7,714 nt of DNA. It comes from Chitinophagales bacterium. GTDB taxonomy: Bacteria; Bacteroidota; Bacteroidia; Chitinophagales; Saprospiraceae. Position numbers and translations under genes: made by a program. Below the pieces are notes generated by a model. That model did not search any database. It saw only the letters and a list, made by a program, of their open reading frames with translations, and was not told where the DNA came from. The stretch covers positions 1 to 7,714 of the forward strand of contig JAAFHO010000255.1 of the NCBI GenBank assembly GCA_013297575.1. Reading direction: 5' to 3'. Shown in pieces: positions 1-6,149 of the stretch. Within the stretch, counting starts at the first letter, position 1, and every line of letters starts with the position of its first letter.

Positions 1-2
1 TT

Positions 3-1178
3 ACCGTCAGTATCAATTATCGAAAAGGGTTTAATGTACTGTCTGCTAATGCTTCCGAAAGGGCTGTATATAGAGGTTTGCAAGATGCCGCTGCCGCCGT
101 TCGGTATTTGAGGCAATTTCGTACCACATATAAGATTGACACTTCCAATATTTTCGCGATGGGCAGTAGTGCTGGAGGTTTTTCTGCCATCAACTTGGCC
201 TATATGGATAATAGCGAACGACCAGCCTCTACTTTTGCCGCTACTTTACGTCCTGATTTAGGCTGTATTGATTGCGCTGGAAATACCTACACACATTCTC
301 ATAAGGTAAAAGCAATTGCCAATTGTTGGGGCGCAATAGGCAATACCACATGGATCAATGCATCCAATAATAATGTTCCGGCTATTTTGTTTCACGGCGA
401 TATGGATGGTTCTGTACCTTATAATGTAGGCCCACCGTTTGGGTTTCCGATATTCCCCAATGTTTATGGCTCATTACCTATTGACCAACGCCTTACTAAT
501 CAAAATATTATACATGAGTTTTATACAGGTGTTGGAGAGGATCATGAATACTGGGGTACCTCCAATGGTCAATTCTCGCCCGCCCCTACGCCTTTTTATA
601 TCGATATTATCTATAAAACGGCTTTGTTTTTTTACAACCAATTACCTGCACCGCCGCTACCAGTTGAATTAATGGCTTTTGCTGCAAACAAAAGTAGGCA
701 AGGGGTGGCATTGACTTGGGAAACGGGTACAGAGCGCAATGCTTGTTGCTTTGAAATGGAACATTCAACGGATGGCCTTACGTTTAAGACAATCGGAACG
801 GTAACGGCAAAAGGCAATACAGATGAAGGCGCTAAATACCAATTTGAGGATACTAATCCAACGACAGGTATTAATTATTATAGGCTCAAACCATTAGACC
901 GCGATGGCGAATTTACTTATTCGGATATTGTTGAGGTACAATTGGATGGTGCTTCGTTAGGCATTTATCCCAATCCAACTTCAAACGTTTTTTATATCAG
1001 TAATCTTAAATCAGAAGAAACAGGTACGGTAACGATTATGAACTCGCTTGGCCAACAGGTGTGGAATGGGCAACTATCATCAGGAGCATTTGATTTATCG
1101 AGCCAAAATAAAGGAACATATATGGTAATGATCCAAACGGAAAGCCAAATCGTAACCGCTTTTATAAGAAAACCCTAG
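3..1178 (+). CDS. Secreted alpha/beta hydrolase (carboxylesterase-like) with T9SS sorting tail, 5'-truncated
   Basis: Partial gene: the frame is open from the first bases of the window, and the start codon lies upstream. 391 residues are visible (numbered here from position 3). The first residues (TVSINYRKGF) match the strand that precedes the nucleophile region in carboxylesterase-type alpha/beta hydrolases. The nucleophile elbow is G-S-S-A-G, with the candidate nucleophile Ser56 at 168-170. The likely acid is Asp135 in HGDMDGSVPY (an HGxxDxxVP motif), and the likely base is His181 in GEDHEY, so a full Ser-Asp-His triad is visible. From about residue 219 (LPVEL) a beta-rich module of the type often seen before Bacteroidota secretion tails runs to about 315. 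A type A T9SS sorting domain then begins at IYPNPTSN (about 321) and ends in FIRKP. The protein is probably exported by T9SS to the surface or medium. The substrate is unknown: an ester or acylated sugar is plausible, but a peptidase-like activity of the same fold is not excluded. A start at 78 (TTG) would cut the fold and is not credible. Confidence 0.88.
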   Translation, partial: TVSINYRKGFNVLSANASERAVYRGLQDAAAAVRYLRQFRTTYKIDTSNIFAMGSSAGGFSAINLAYMDNSERPASTFAATLRPDLGCIDCAGNTYTHSHKVKAIANCWGAIGNTTWINASNNNVPAILFHGDMDGSVPYNVGPPFGFPIFPNVYGSLPIDQRLTNQNIIHEFYTGVGEDHEYWGTSNGQFSPAPTPFYIDIIYKTALFFYNQLPAPPLPVELMAFAANKSRQGVALTWETGTERNACCFEMEHSTDGLTFKTIGTVTAKGNTDEGAKYQFEDTNPTTGINYYRLKPLDRDGEFTYSDIVEVQLDGASLGIYPNPTSNVFYISNLKSEETGTVTIMNSLGQQVWNGQLSSGAFDLSSQNKGTYMVMIQTESQIVTAFIRKP

Positions 1179-1232
1179 CAGCCTGGATAGAAGATAACAA
1201 AAGCAACAATTCACTTTTTTATATTCATTAGT

Positions 1233-1252
1233 TGCCGTAATATTGCGCGGCA
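1233..1252 (+). terminator. Weak hairpin after the hydrolase gene, possible terminator
   Basis: A short stem TGCCG / CGGCA (5 bp, 10-nt loop) lies 55 bases after the hydrolase stop and is followed by GAATATTTTG. The stem is short and the T-tract is interrupted, so this is only a candidate. No other hairpin was noticed in the 165-base gap before the next gene. The gap also lacks a clean TAnnTTTG promoter element; the nearest looks (TATTTTG, TACTTTTTTG) have wrong spacing. Confidence 0.25.
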
Positions 1253-1343
1253 GAATATTTTGCATATCAAACAGTACTTTTTTGTGCTTTTATTTCCTGA
1301 TTCTTCTGCTATTTTTATAAAATAAAAAATCTGTATAAAATTT

Positions 1344-3659
1344 ATGCTACCAAAATTGCACTCCAGAACCATTCTACTGGTTATCCTGAATACCATTCCA
1401 TTTTTACTTTTTTCACAAAAAACAAACCCCGCTATTGAGCGAAAAATAGACGTTTTACTGGCTAAAATGACCATAGAGGAAAAGGCCGGGGAAATGACTC
1501 AACTGGCATTGGACATGGTTTGTGATGGTGACCCGTACAACCTCAAACAACCACTCACCATTAATAAAGAAAAACTTAAAAAGGTATTACAAGAGTACCA
1601 TGTCGGTTCTATTCTGAATGTAGGTACTACTGCCCATACCGCAGCGCGTTGGCAGGAAATCATTACAGAAATACAAACCGAGGCGGGTAAATCGCGCTTA
1701 AAAATCCCTGTTTTGTATGGTATTGATGCGATTCATGGTGTCAATTATACCTTGGGTACTACACTTTATCCGCAACCATTAGCAGTGGCTGCCACCTGGA
1801 ATCCAGGTTTGGCCGAACAACTGGGTAATATTACAGGCTACGAATGTCGTGCTTCGGGTATTCCTTGGACATTTAGTCCAGCCATGGACTTGTGCCGCTT
1901 TCCGGTATGGTCGCGCACATGGGAAAGTTTCGGTGAAGATGTGCTGATGAACAAAATATTTGGCTCGGCCATGGTGAAAGGTTACCAAGGTACTGATATG
2001 AGCAACCCTTTCCGAATTGCGGCTTGTATGAAACACTTTACCGGATATGGTGCAGCCGTTAGCGGTAAAGACCGTACCTATGCTTGGATTCCCGACCGCG
2101 AACTCCGCGAGTATTTTCTACCACAATACGAAGAGGCCATCAAAAATGGTGCGATGACGGTGATGATCAATTCGTCGGGTTTCAATGGTATTCCTGCGCA
2201 TGCCAACAAACAACTATTGACAGGAATACTCAAAGAAGAATGGGGCTTTAAGGGCTTTACCGTGTCGGATTGGGAAGATGTGAAATACCTGACCACCCGC
2301 CATAAAATAGCAGAAAACTACAAAGAAGCGGTTAAAATTGCCGTAAATGCGGGTATTGATATGACAATGGTACCCAATGATCTAGAATTCACGACATTAT
2401 TAATTGAATTAATAAAAGAAAAGGCAATTCCGATGACGCGCATCAATGATGCCGTGCGCCGTATTTTAAGGGTAAAAATGATGTTGGGTTTGTTTGAAAA
2501 AACACATGACCCGTTGAGCAGTTTTCCTAAATTTGGCGGCGAAGAATTTCGCCAAACAGCGTTAGAGGCTGCACGCCAAAGTCTTGTACTCGCTAAAAAT
2601 ACCAATAATGCATTACCGCTCTCCAAAACATCAAAAGTATTGGTTGTTGGCCCAACAGCGGGTTCGATACGTGCCCTTAATGGCGGTTGGACCAATTCTT
2701 GGCAGGGTGAAAAATCCAACGAAGTTTACAAAGAGAAAAACACCATATTAGAATCGATCGTCAAAAAAATAGGCACAGATAAGGTAACTTATTTTGAAGG
2801 TGCTAATTTCGAACGACTTACTACCATAGACGATGCTGTACGTGCTGCTTCCAGTGGTGATTACGCCAGTATTGTTCTTTGCCTTGGGGAAGAAAGTTAT
2901 ACAGAAGTACCGGGTACCATCAATGATTTGGCCTTGGATGCTTATCAGGTTGAACTGGCCAATGCGCTGGCCAAAACAGGCAAACCCATTGTATTGGTAC
3001 TTGCAGAAGGCCGCCCACGCCTTATCAATTCCATTGAAGCCAATATGAAGGCGGTTCTGATTGCCCTATACCCAGGCATGGAAGGCGGAGAAGCCATTGC
3101 AGATGTGCTTTTTGGCGACGTAAACCCTAGTGGAAAATTACCACTCACTTACCCACGATACGCCAACGGCATTGTACCTTACGACTATAAATTCTTGGAA
3201 TCATTGGATGCAAGTACGGGTTACCCAGATGGAAAAAATAAATTTTATGACCCGCAGTATGAATTTGGATCGGGAATGAGTTATACCAAATTTGAGTATA
3301 AAAACTTGGTAATCAATAAAAAAGAGTTTGATAAAAACGAAAATATACAAATCTCTGTGCAAGTTACCAATACCGGTGGCCGCGAAGGCAAGGAAGTCGT
3401 ACAACTTTATGTGAGCGACCTGTTTGCAAGTATTGCGCCTTCGGTAAAGCGTTTGCGCGGATTTCAGAAAGTAAACTTAAAGGCTGGCGAAACCCAAACA
3501 GTAACGTTTAATATCTCGTTTAGAGATTTAGCATTTGTAGGTATCAATAACAAATGGGTCACTGAACCGGGTGCATTTAAAGCATTAGTAGGTGGTTTAA
3601 CGGCAGATTTTGAGTTGAAAAAACCTGTAAAAGCGGCGGCGGTTAAGAAGTATCCTTAG
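1344..3659 (+). CDS. Glycoside hydrolase family 3 beta-glucosidase-type enzyme, exported
   Basis: A complete 771-residue GH3 enzyme that should release terminal glucose (or a related beta-linked sugar) from oligosaccharides. The N-terminus (MLPKLHSRT, then a hydrophobic run to LLFSQ) is a Sec-type signal peptide with cleavage near residue 24-25. It has no lipobox cysteine and no T9SS tail, so a periplasmic location is most likely. The N-terminal TIM-barrel domain spans about 30-385 and carries GIDAIHG (126-132), SRTWESFGED (190-199), KHFTGYG (230-236) and the nucleophile motif TVSDW with Asp309. The alpha/beta sandwich domain (about 410-620) holds GEESYTEVPG, in which Glu521 is the probable acid/base by analogy with plant ExoI-type GH3 enzymes. 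A C-terminal FnIII-like domain covers about 650-757. From memory the second domain resembles Bacteroides exo-glucosidases such as BoGH3B more than E. coli BglX. No SusC/D genes flank it, so the natural glucan is open. The start follows an A-rich stretch without Shine-Dalgarno, usual in this phylum. Confidence 0.95.
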   Translation: MLPKLHSRTILLVILNTIPFLLFSQKTNPAIERKIDVLLAKMTIEEKAGEMTQLALDMVCDGDPYNLKQPLTINKEKLKKVLQEYHVGSILNVGTTAHTAARWQEIITEIQTEAGKSRLKIPVLYGIDAIHGVNYTLGTTLYPQPLAVAATWNPGLAEQLGNITGYECRASGIPWTFSPAMDLCRFPVWSRTWESFGEDVLMNKIFGSAMVKGYQGTDMSNPFRIAACMKHFTGYGAAVSGKDRTYAWIPDRELREYFLPQYEEAIKNGAMTVMINSSGFNGIPAHANKQLLTGILKEEWGFKGFTVSDWEDVKYLTTRHKIAENYKEAVKIAVNAGIDMTMVPNDLEFTTLLIELIKEKAIPMTRINDAVRRILRVKMMLGLFEKTHDPLSSFPKFGGEEFRQTALEAARQSLVLAKNTNNALPLSKTSKVLVVGPTAGSIRALNGGWTNSWQGEKSNEVYKEKNTILESIVKKIGTDKVTYFEGANFERLTTIDDAVRAASSGDYASIVLCLGEESYTEVPGTINDLALDAYQVELANALAKTGKPIVLVLAEGRPRLINSIEANMKAVLIALYPGMEGGEAIADVLFGDVNPSGKLPLTYPRYANGIVPYDYKFLESLDASTGYPDGKNKFYDPQYEFGSGMSYTKFEYKNLVINKKEFDKNENIQISVQVTNTGGREGKEVVQLYVSDLFASIAPSVKRLRGFQKVNLKAGETQTVTFNISFRDLAFVGINNKWVTEPGAFKALVGGLTADFELKKPVKAAAVKKYP

Positions 3660-3673
3660 TTTTGGTTTTGGAT

Positions 3674-3716
3674 AACGGAACGCCTCGATGCTCAATTGAT
3701 TGAAGCGTTCCGTTTT
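3674..3716 (+). terminator. Strong intrinsic terminator after the GH3 gene
   Basis: An inverted repeat starts 15 bases after the GH3 stop. The perfect part is AACGGAACGC (3674-3683) with GCGTTCCGTT (3705-3714). Past one C/A mismatch it continues with five more pairs, one of them G-T, leaving a 9-base loop at 3690-3698. The right arm runs into TTTT and then ATTAATATCTTTAT on the + strand. The opposite strand has no T-run after the hairpin, so it should act only on rightward transcription. It separates the GH3 transcript from rocD. Confidence 0.82.
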
Positions 3717-3732
3717 ATTAATATCTTTATAG

Positions 3733-3750
3733 TTAATAAGGCCTCATTAA
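3733..3750. repeat. 18-bp imperfect palindrome, possible operator
   Basis: TTAATAAGGCCTCATTAA is symmetrical at 8 of 9 base pairs around the AGGCCT core. It lies between the GH3 terminator and rocD, about 260 bases before the predicted -7 element. One such palindrome is roughly expected by chance in a window of this size, so a role as a regulator binding site is only a possibility. Confidence 0.2.
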
Positions 3751-3815
3751 ATATTACTACCTATTTTCCTTTAAGAAAGCAATCGCGTGTTCATTCCAAT
3801 GTAAATCATATTTTA

Positions 3816-3841
3816 ATATTTGTAAAATACGTTGCAAATAT
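3816..3841. repeat. 7-bp inverted repeat with 12-base spacer
   Basis: ATATTTG (3816-3822) and CAAATAT (3835-3841) are exact inverted copies separated by TAAAATACGTTG. The surrounding DNA is AT-rich, which makes such repeats common by chance. There is no T-tract to suggest a terminator. It could be a binding site in the rocD upstream region, but nothing else supports that. Confidence 0.15.
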
Positions 3842-4006
3842 ATAGGAGTGTTATGATATTCATCCGATTTATTCTTTTAAATATTCGCTATATCACTGCG
3901 GCTATTTCTCATTGCCATCAAATAAGTAAACATAAAACATTGACAATCAAAGACCCGTGTTTGGACAATTTACAAAGTTTAAAGGCGGTTTTCCACAATA
4001 TATTCT

Positions 4007-4014
4007 TACCTTTG
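4007..4014 (+). promoter_or_regulatory. rocD: Bacteroidota-type -7 promoter element for rocD and the channel gene
   Basis: TACCTTTG matches the TAnnTTTG consensus of the Bacteroidota housekeeping sigma factor exactly. It lies 30 bases before the rocD ATG, which would give a leader of roughly 25 bases. The upstream element is poor: GTTTTCC around 3988-3994 stands where TTG or TTTG would be expected. This position also argues against any rocD start upstream of 4014. Confidence 0.6.
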
Positions 4015-4044
4015 TGCTATAAAATTTTAAATTCAGTTTATAAT

Positions 4045-5292
4045 ATGGAAGTCCTCACCACTACAACATCTTCGCAAGATTTGATGGAACTCGAAGAGCG
4101 TTACAATGCCCATAACTACCACCCACTGCCCGTTGTGCTTGAAAAAGGCCAAGGCGTTTATGTTTGGGATGTGGATGGCAAGCGTTATTTTGATTTTTTA
4201 TCCGCATATAGTGCTGTTAACCAAGGCCATTGCCATCCGCGTATCATCAAGGCGATGACCGATCAAGCACAAAAATTGACACTGACTTCACGCGCATTTT
4301 ATAATAATTTACTGGGTCCATATTCCGAGTTTTTGACCAATTATTTTGGTTATGAGCGTATGTTACCTATGAATACAGGCGTAGAAGGTGGCGAAACAGC
4401 GATCAAACTCGCTCGCCGTTGGGGTTATCAGGTGAAGGGCATTCCGGAAAACGAAGCAAAGATCATTTTTGTGGAAGGTAATTTTTGGGGACGTACCATG
4501 TCTGCTATATCTTCTTCAACCGATCCAAGTTCTTATAAAGGTTTTGGTCCATTTATGCCGGGCTTCCATTTGGTACCTTACAATGATTTGGTGGCCTTGG
4601 AAAAAGCATTTCAAGACCCAAACGTGGCGGGTTTTATGTTCGAACCCATACAAGGAGAGGCAGGTGTAGTTGTACCCGATGATAACTATATTCCAGGTAT
4701 TCGTTCACTGTGCGATCAATACAATGTGTTGATGATTGCCGATGAAGTACAAACGGGTATTGCGCGTACAGGTCGCCGTATTTGTTGCGATCACTACGAT
4801 GTAAAACCAGATTTGCTTGTGTTAGGAAAAGCCCTTTCAGGTGGTGCTATGCCAGTAAGTGCGGTATTGGGTAGCGACGAAGTATTGTTGTGTATCAAAC
4901 CTGGTCAACACGGTTCTACTTTTGGTGGTAATCCATTAGCCTGTGCCGTTGCGATGGAAGCCCTTAAAGTGGTCACAGATGAAAACCTGTCCGAAAATTC
5001 AGAAAAAATGGGTGCCATTTTCCGTCAGCGCATGGAAGAAATCATGCACAAATGTCCTGAAATGGTATCTTTTGTACGTGGTAAAGGTCTATTGAACGCA
5101 GTAGGCATCAATGATACTGAAGACAGCACCACTGCTTGGGATATTTGTATGGAATTGGCCGAAAACGGTTTGTTGGCCAAGCCTACCCACGGTAATATTA
5201 TCCGTTTTGCACCGCCATTGGTGATTACAGAGGCGCAGGTACATACCTGTTGCGATATTATAGAAGGTGTTTTGTTGGGATTTAAGAAATAA
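4045..5292 (+). CDS. rocD: Ornithine aminotransferase
   Basis: A 415-residue class III PLP-dependent aminotransferase converting ornithine and 2-oxoglutarate to glutamate-5-semialdehyde and glutamate in the cytosol, linking arginine/ornithine breakdown to proline and glutamate. From recalled sequence it aligns with human OAT at a constant offset of 30. The Schiff-base lysine is Lys262 in LGKALSGG (human Lys292), Asp233 and Gln236 in ADEVQTG bind the PLP ring, and Glu200 and Arg150 (NFWGR) match Glu230 and Arg180. Tyr25 (AHNYHPLP) and Tyr55 (SAYSAVNQGH) match the OAT substrate-pocket tyrosines 55 and 85. These separate it from acetylornithine and GABA aminotransferases. The ATG at 4045 is chosen because the family begins here and a promoter lies just upstream. 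The longer open frame back to 3832, including an ATG at 3853 with AGGAG before it, encodes no recognisable OAT sequence. The stop codon is followed at once by the channel gene's ATG. Confidence 0.96.
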   Translation: MEVLTTTTSSQDLMELEERYNAHNYHPLPVVLEKGQGVYVWDVDGKRYFDFLSAYSAVNQGHCHPRIIKAMTDQAQKLTLTSRAFYNNLLGPYSEFLTNYFGYERMLPMNTGVEGGETAIKLARRWGYQVKGIPENEAKIIFVEGNFWGRTMSAISSSTDPSSYKGFGPFMPGFHLVPYNDLVALEKAFQDPNVAGFMFEPIQGEAGVVVPDDNYIPGIRSLCDQYNVLMIADEVQTGIARTGRRICCDHYDVKPDLLVLGKALSGGAMPVSAVLGSDEVLLCIKPGQHGSTFGGNPLACAVAMEALKVVTDENLSENSEKMGAIFRQRMEEIMHKCPEMVSFVRGKGLLNAVGINDTEDSTTAWDICMELAENGLLAKPTHGNIIRFAPPLVITEAQVHTCCDIIEGVLLGFKK

Positions 5293-6117
5293 ATGAAAGA
5301 ACTGTTAGAGTATAAACTATTTGCAGTCGGTAATTTCAGCATCACCGTATGGTCGCTCCTTTCGGTGGTGCTGATTTTTATCCTAGCCCGAATAGTAATC
5401 TTTTTATCGGCTAAATTTTTCCGCCGATTTGCCAAGCGCCGCAATATGGACAAGGGACGCTTATTCTCTTTTTTGCTCCTGTTGCGGTACTTTATCTGGA
5501 CATTTGCAGTAATGGCCATGATCAATGCCTTGGGGATCAATTTTACCTTCATGTTAGCTAGTTCGGCGGCACTATTGGTAGGTTTGGGATTGGGCTTACG
5601 CCAAATTTTTGCTGATATTGTTTCCGGTGTTTTTCTGTTATTTGAAGGGACAATCGAAATTGGCGATATCCTTGAAGTGAATGGTATGGTCGGCAAAATT
5701 GAAGATATTGGCCTGCGTACTTCTATTTTTCGCAACCGCGACGATGTGATACTGATCATTCCCAACCATAAATTTATGGAAGAAAATGTGGTCAACTGGA
5801 GCCACAACAACAAAGCAACGCGGTTTATTATTACGGTCACTGTCGCCTACGAATCCGATATGGAATTGGTAAAAAAAATCCTCCTCGACTGCGTAGTACA
5901 GCATAAGCATACCATTACTGATGATACCAATTTTAGTCCTTCTGTGCGTATGGCGAAGTTTTTGGACCACGGTGTACTCTTTGAACTCCTGTTTTATAGC
6001 GAAAACATGTTTCGTATTGAAAGTACTAAGAGCGATATCCGGTTTATTATCTGGCATGCATTTAAGCAATACGGTATTACAATTCCCTATGCGCAGGTAG
6101 ATGTTCGGATGCGATGA
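5293..6117 (+). CDS. MscS-family small-conductance mechanosensitive ion channel
   Basis: A 274-residue inner-membrane channel, close to the length of E. coli MscS (286), expected to form a heptameric pore that opens under membrane tension on hypo-osmotic shock. Three hydrophobic segments are visible: about 16-40, 57-80 and the pore-lining TM3 at about 86-120. TM3 has the small-residue pattern SSAALLVGLGLGLRQ, followed by the second half ADIVSGVFLLFEG. The beta domain follows (IGDILEV, then VGKIEDIGLRTS and IIPNHKF near 152-161, then NWS), with the alpha/beta vestibule domain to the end (GITIPYAQVDVRM). There is no large periplasmic or cyclic-nucleotide domain, so it is a minimal MscS. The ATG follows the rocD TAA with no gap, so it is probably co-transcribed and translationally coupled; there is no clear Shine-Dalgarno. 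Gating properties and ion preference cannot be read from the sequence. Confidence 0.94.
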   Translation: MKELLEYKLFAVGNFSITVWSLLSVVLIFILARIVIFLSAKFFRRFAKRRNMDKGRLFSFLLLLRYFIWTFAVMAMINALGINFTFMLASSAALLVGLGLGLRQIFADIVSGVFLLFEGTIEIGDILEVNGMVGKIEDIGLRTSIFRNRDDVILIIPNHKFMEENVVNWSHNNKATRFIITVTVAYESDMELVKKILLDCVVQHKHTITDDTNFSPSVRMAKFLDHGVLFELLFYSENMFRIESTKSDIRFIIWHAFKQYGITIPYAQVDVRMR

Positions 6118-6118
6118 T

Positions 6119-6149
6119 AGTGTGGCTATTGCGTAATAACCACACTTTT
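6119..6149 (+). terminator. Intrinsic terminator of the rocD-channel operon, inside the end of the opposing gene
   Basis: AGTGTGG (6119-6125) pairs with CCACACT (6140-6146). Past a C/A mismatch, TATT (6127-6130) pairs with AATA (6135-6138), leaving the 4-base loop GCGT. TTTT follows directly on the + strand. It begins two bases after the channel stop. Its loop and right arm overlap the last six codons and the stop of the convergent protease gene. Leftward RNA has no T-run after the hairpin, so it should not terminate the protease transcript efficiently. Confidence 0.75.

Larger units (their letters stand above)
3718..4006. other. AT-rich gene-free region upstream of rocD
   Basis: Together with the terminator before it and the promoter and leader after it, this makes a 385-base gap between genes. 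The frame of rocD stays open back to at least 3832 (TTG). It contains an ATG at 3853 preceded by AGGAG (3844-3848), but the predicted 64-residue extension has no recognisable family features and lies upstream of the best promoter. I see no tRNA, structured riboswitch, repeat array or convincing small gene. Two weak symmetrical sites (3733-3750 and 3816-3841) are listed separately. Confidence 0.6.

Noticed and set aside
1275..1284. TACTTTTTTG before the GH3 gene as a promoter element
   Set aside because: The spacing between TA and TTTG is four bases instead of two, so it does not fit TAnnTTTG; no clear upstream TTG partner was found.
1211..1474. Minus-strand open frame of 87 codons covering the gap before the GH3 gene and its signal peptide
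   Set aside because: Half of it overlaps the GH3 start in antisense, the translation shows no family features, and no TAnnTTTG element was seen in front of it.
2318..2719. Minus-strand open frame of 133 codons inside the GH3 gene
   Set aside because: It lies wholly inside a gene with intact GH3 motifs and has no recognisable domain.
3835..3842. Minus-strand match to the -7 consensus (TATATTTG)
   Set aside because: There is no gene downstream on the minus strand; it would only make RNA antisense to the GH3 3' end. Such a match is expected by chance in AT-rich DNA, and the GH3 terminator region follows.
5025..5840. Minus-strand open frame of 271 codons across the rocD-channel junction
   Set aside because: It is antisense to two well-recognised genes, its translation is rich in Lys/Arg/Ile/Ser with no domain pattern, and no promoter leads into it. 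It is a shadow of the sense codon usage.
5638..6069. Minus-strand open frame of 143 codons inside the channel gene
   Set aside because: It is antisense to the MscS beta and vestibule domains and has no coherent protein features.
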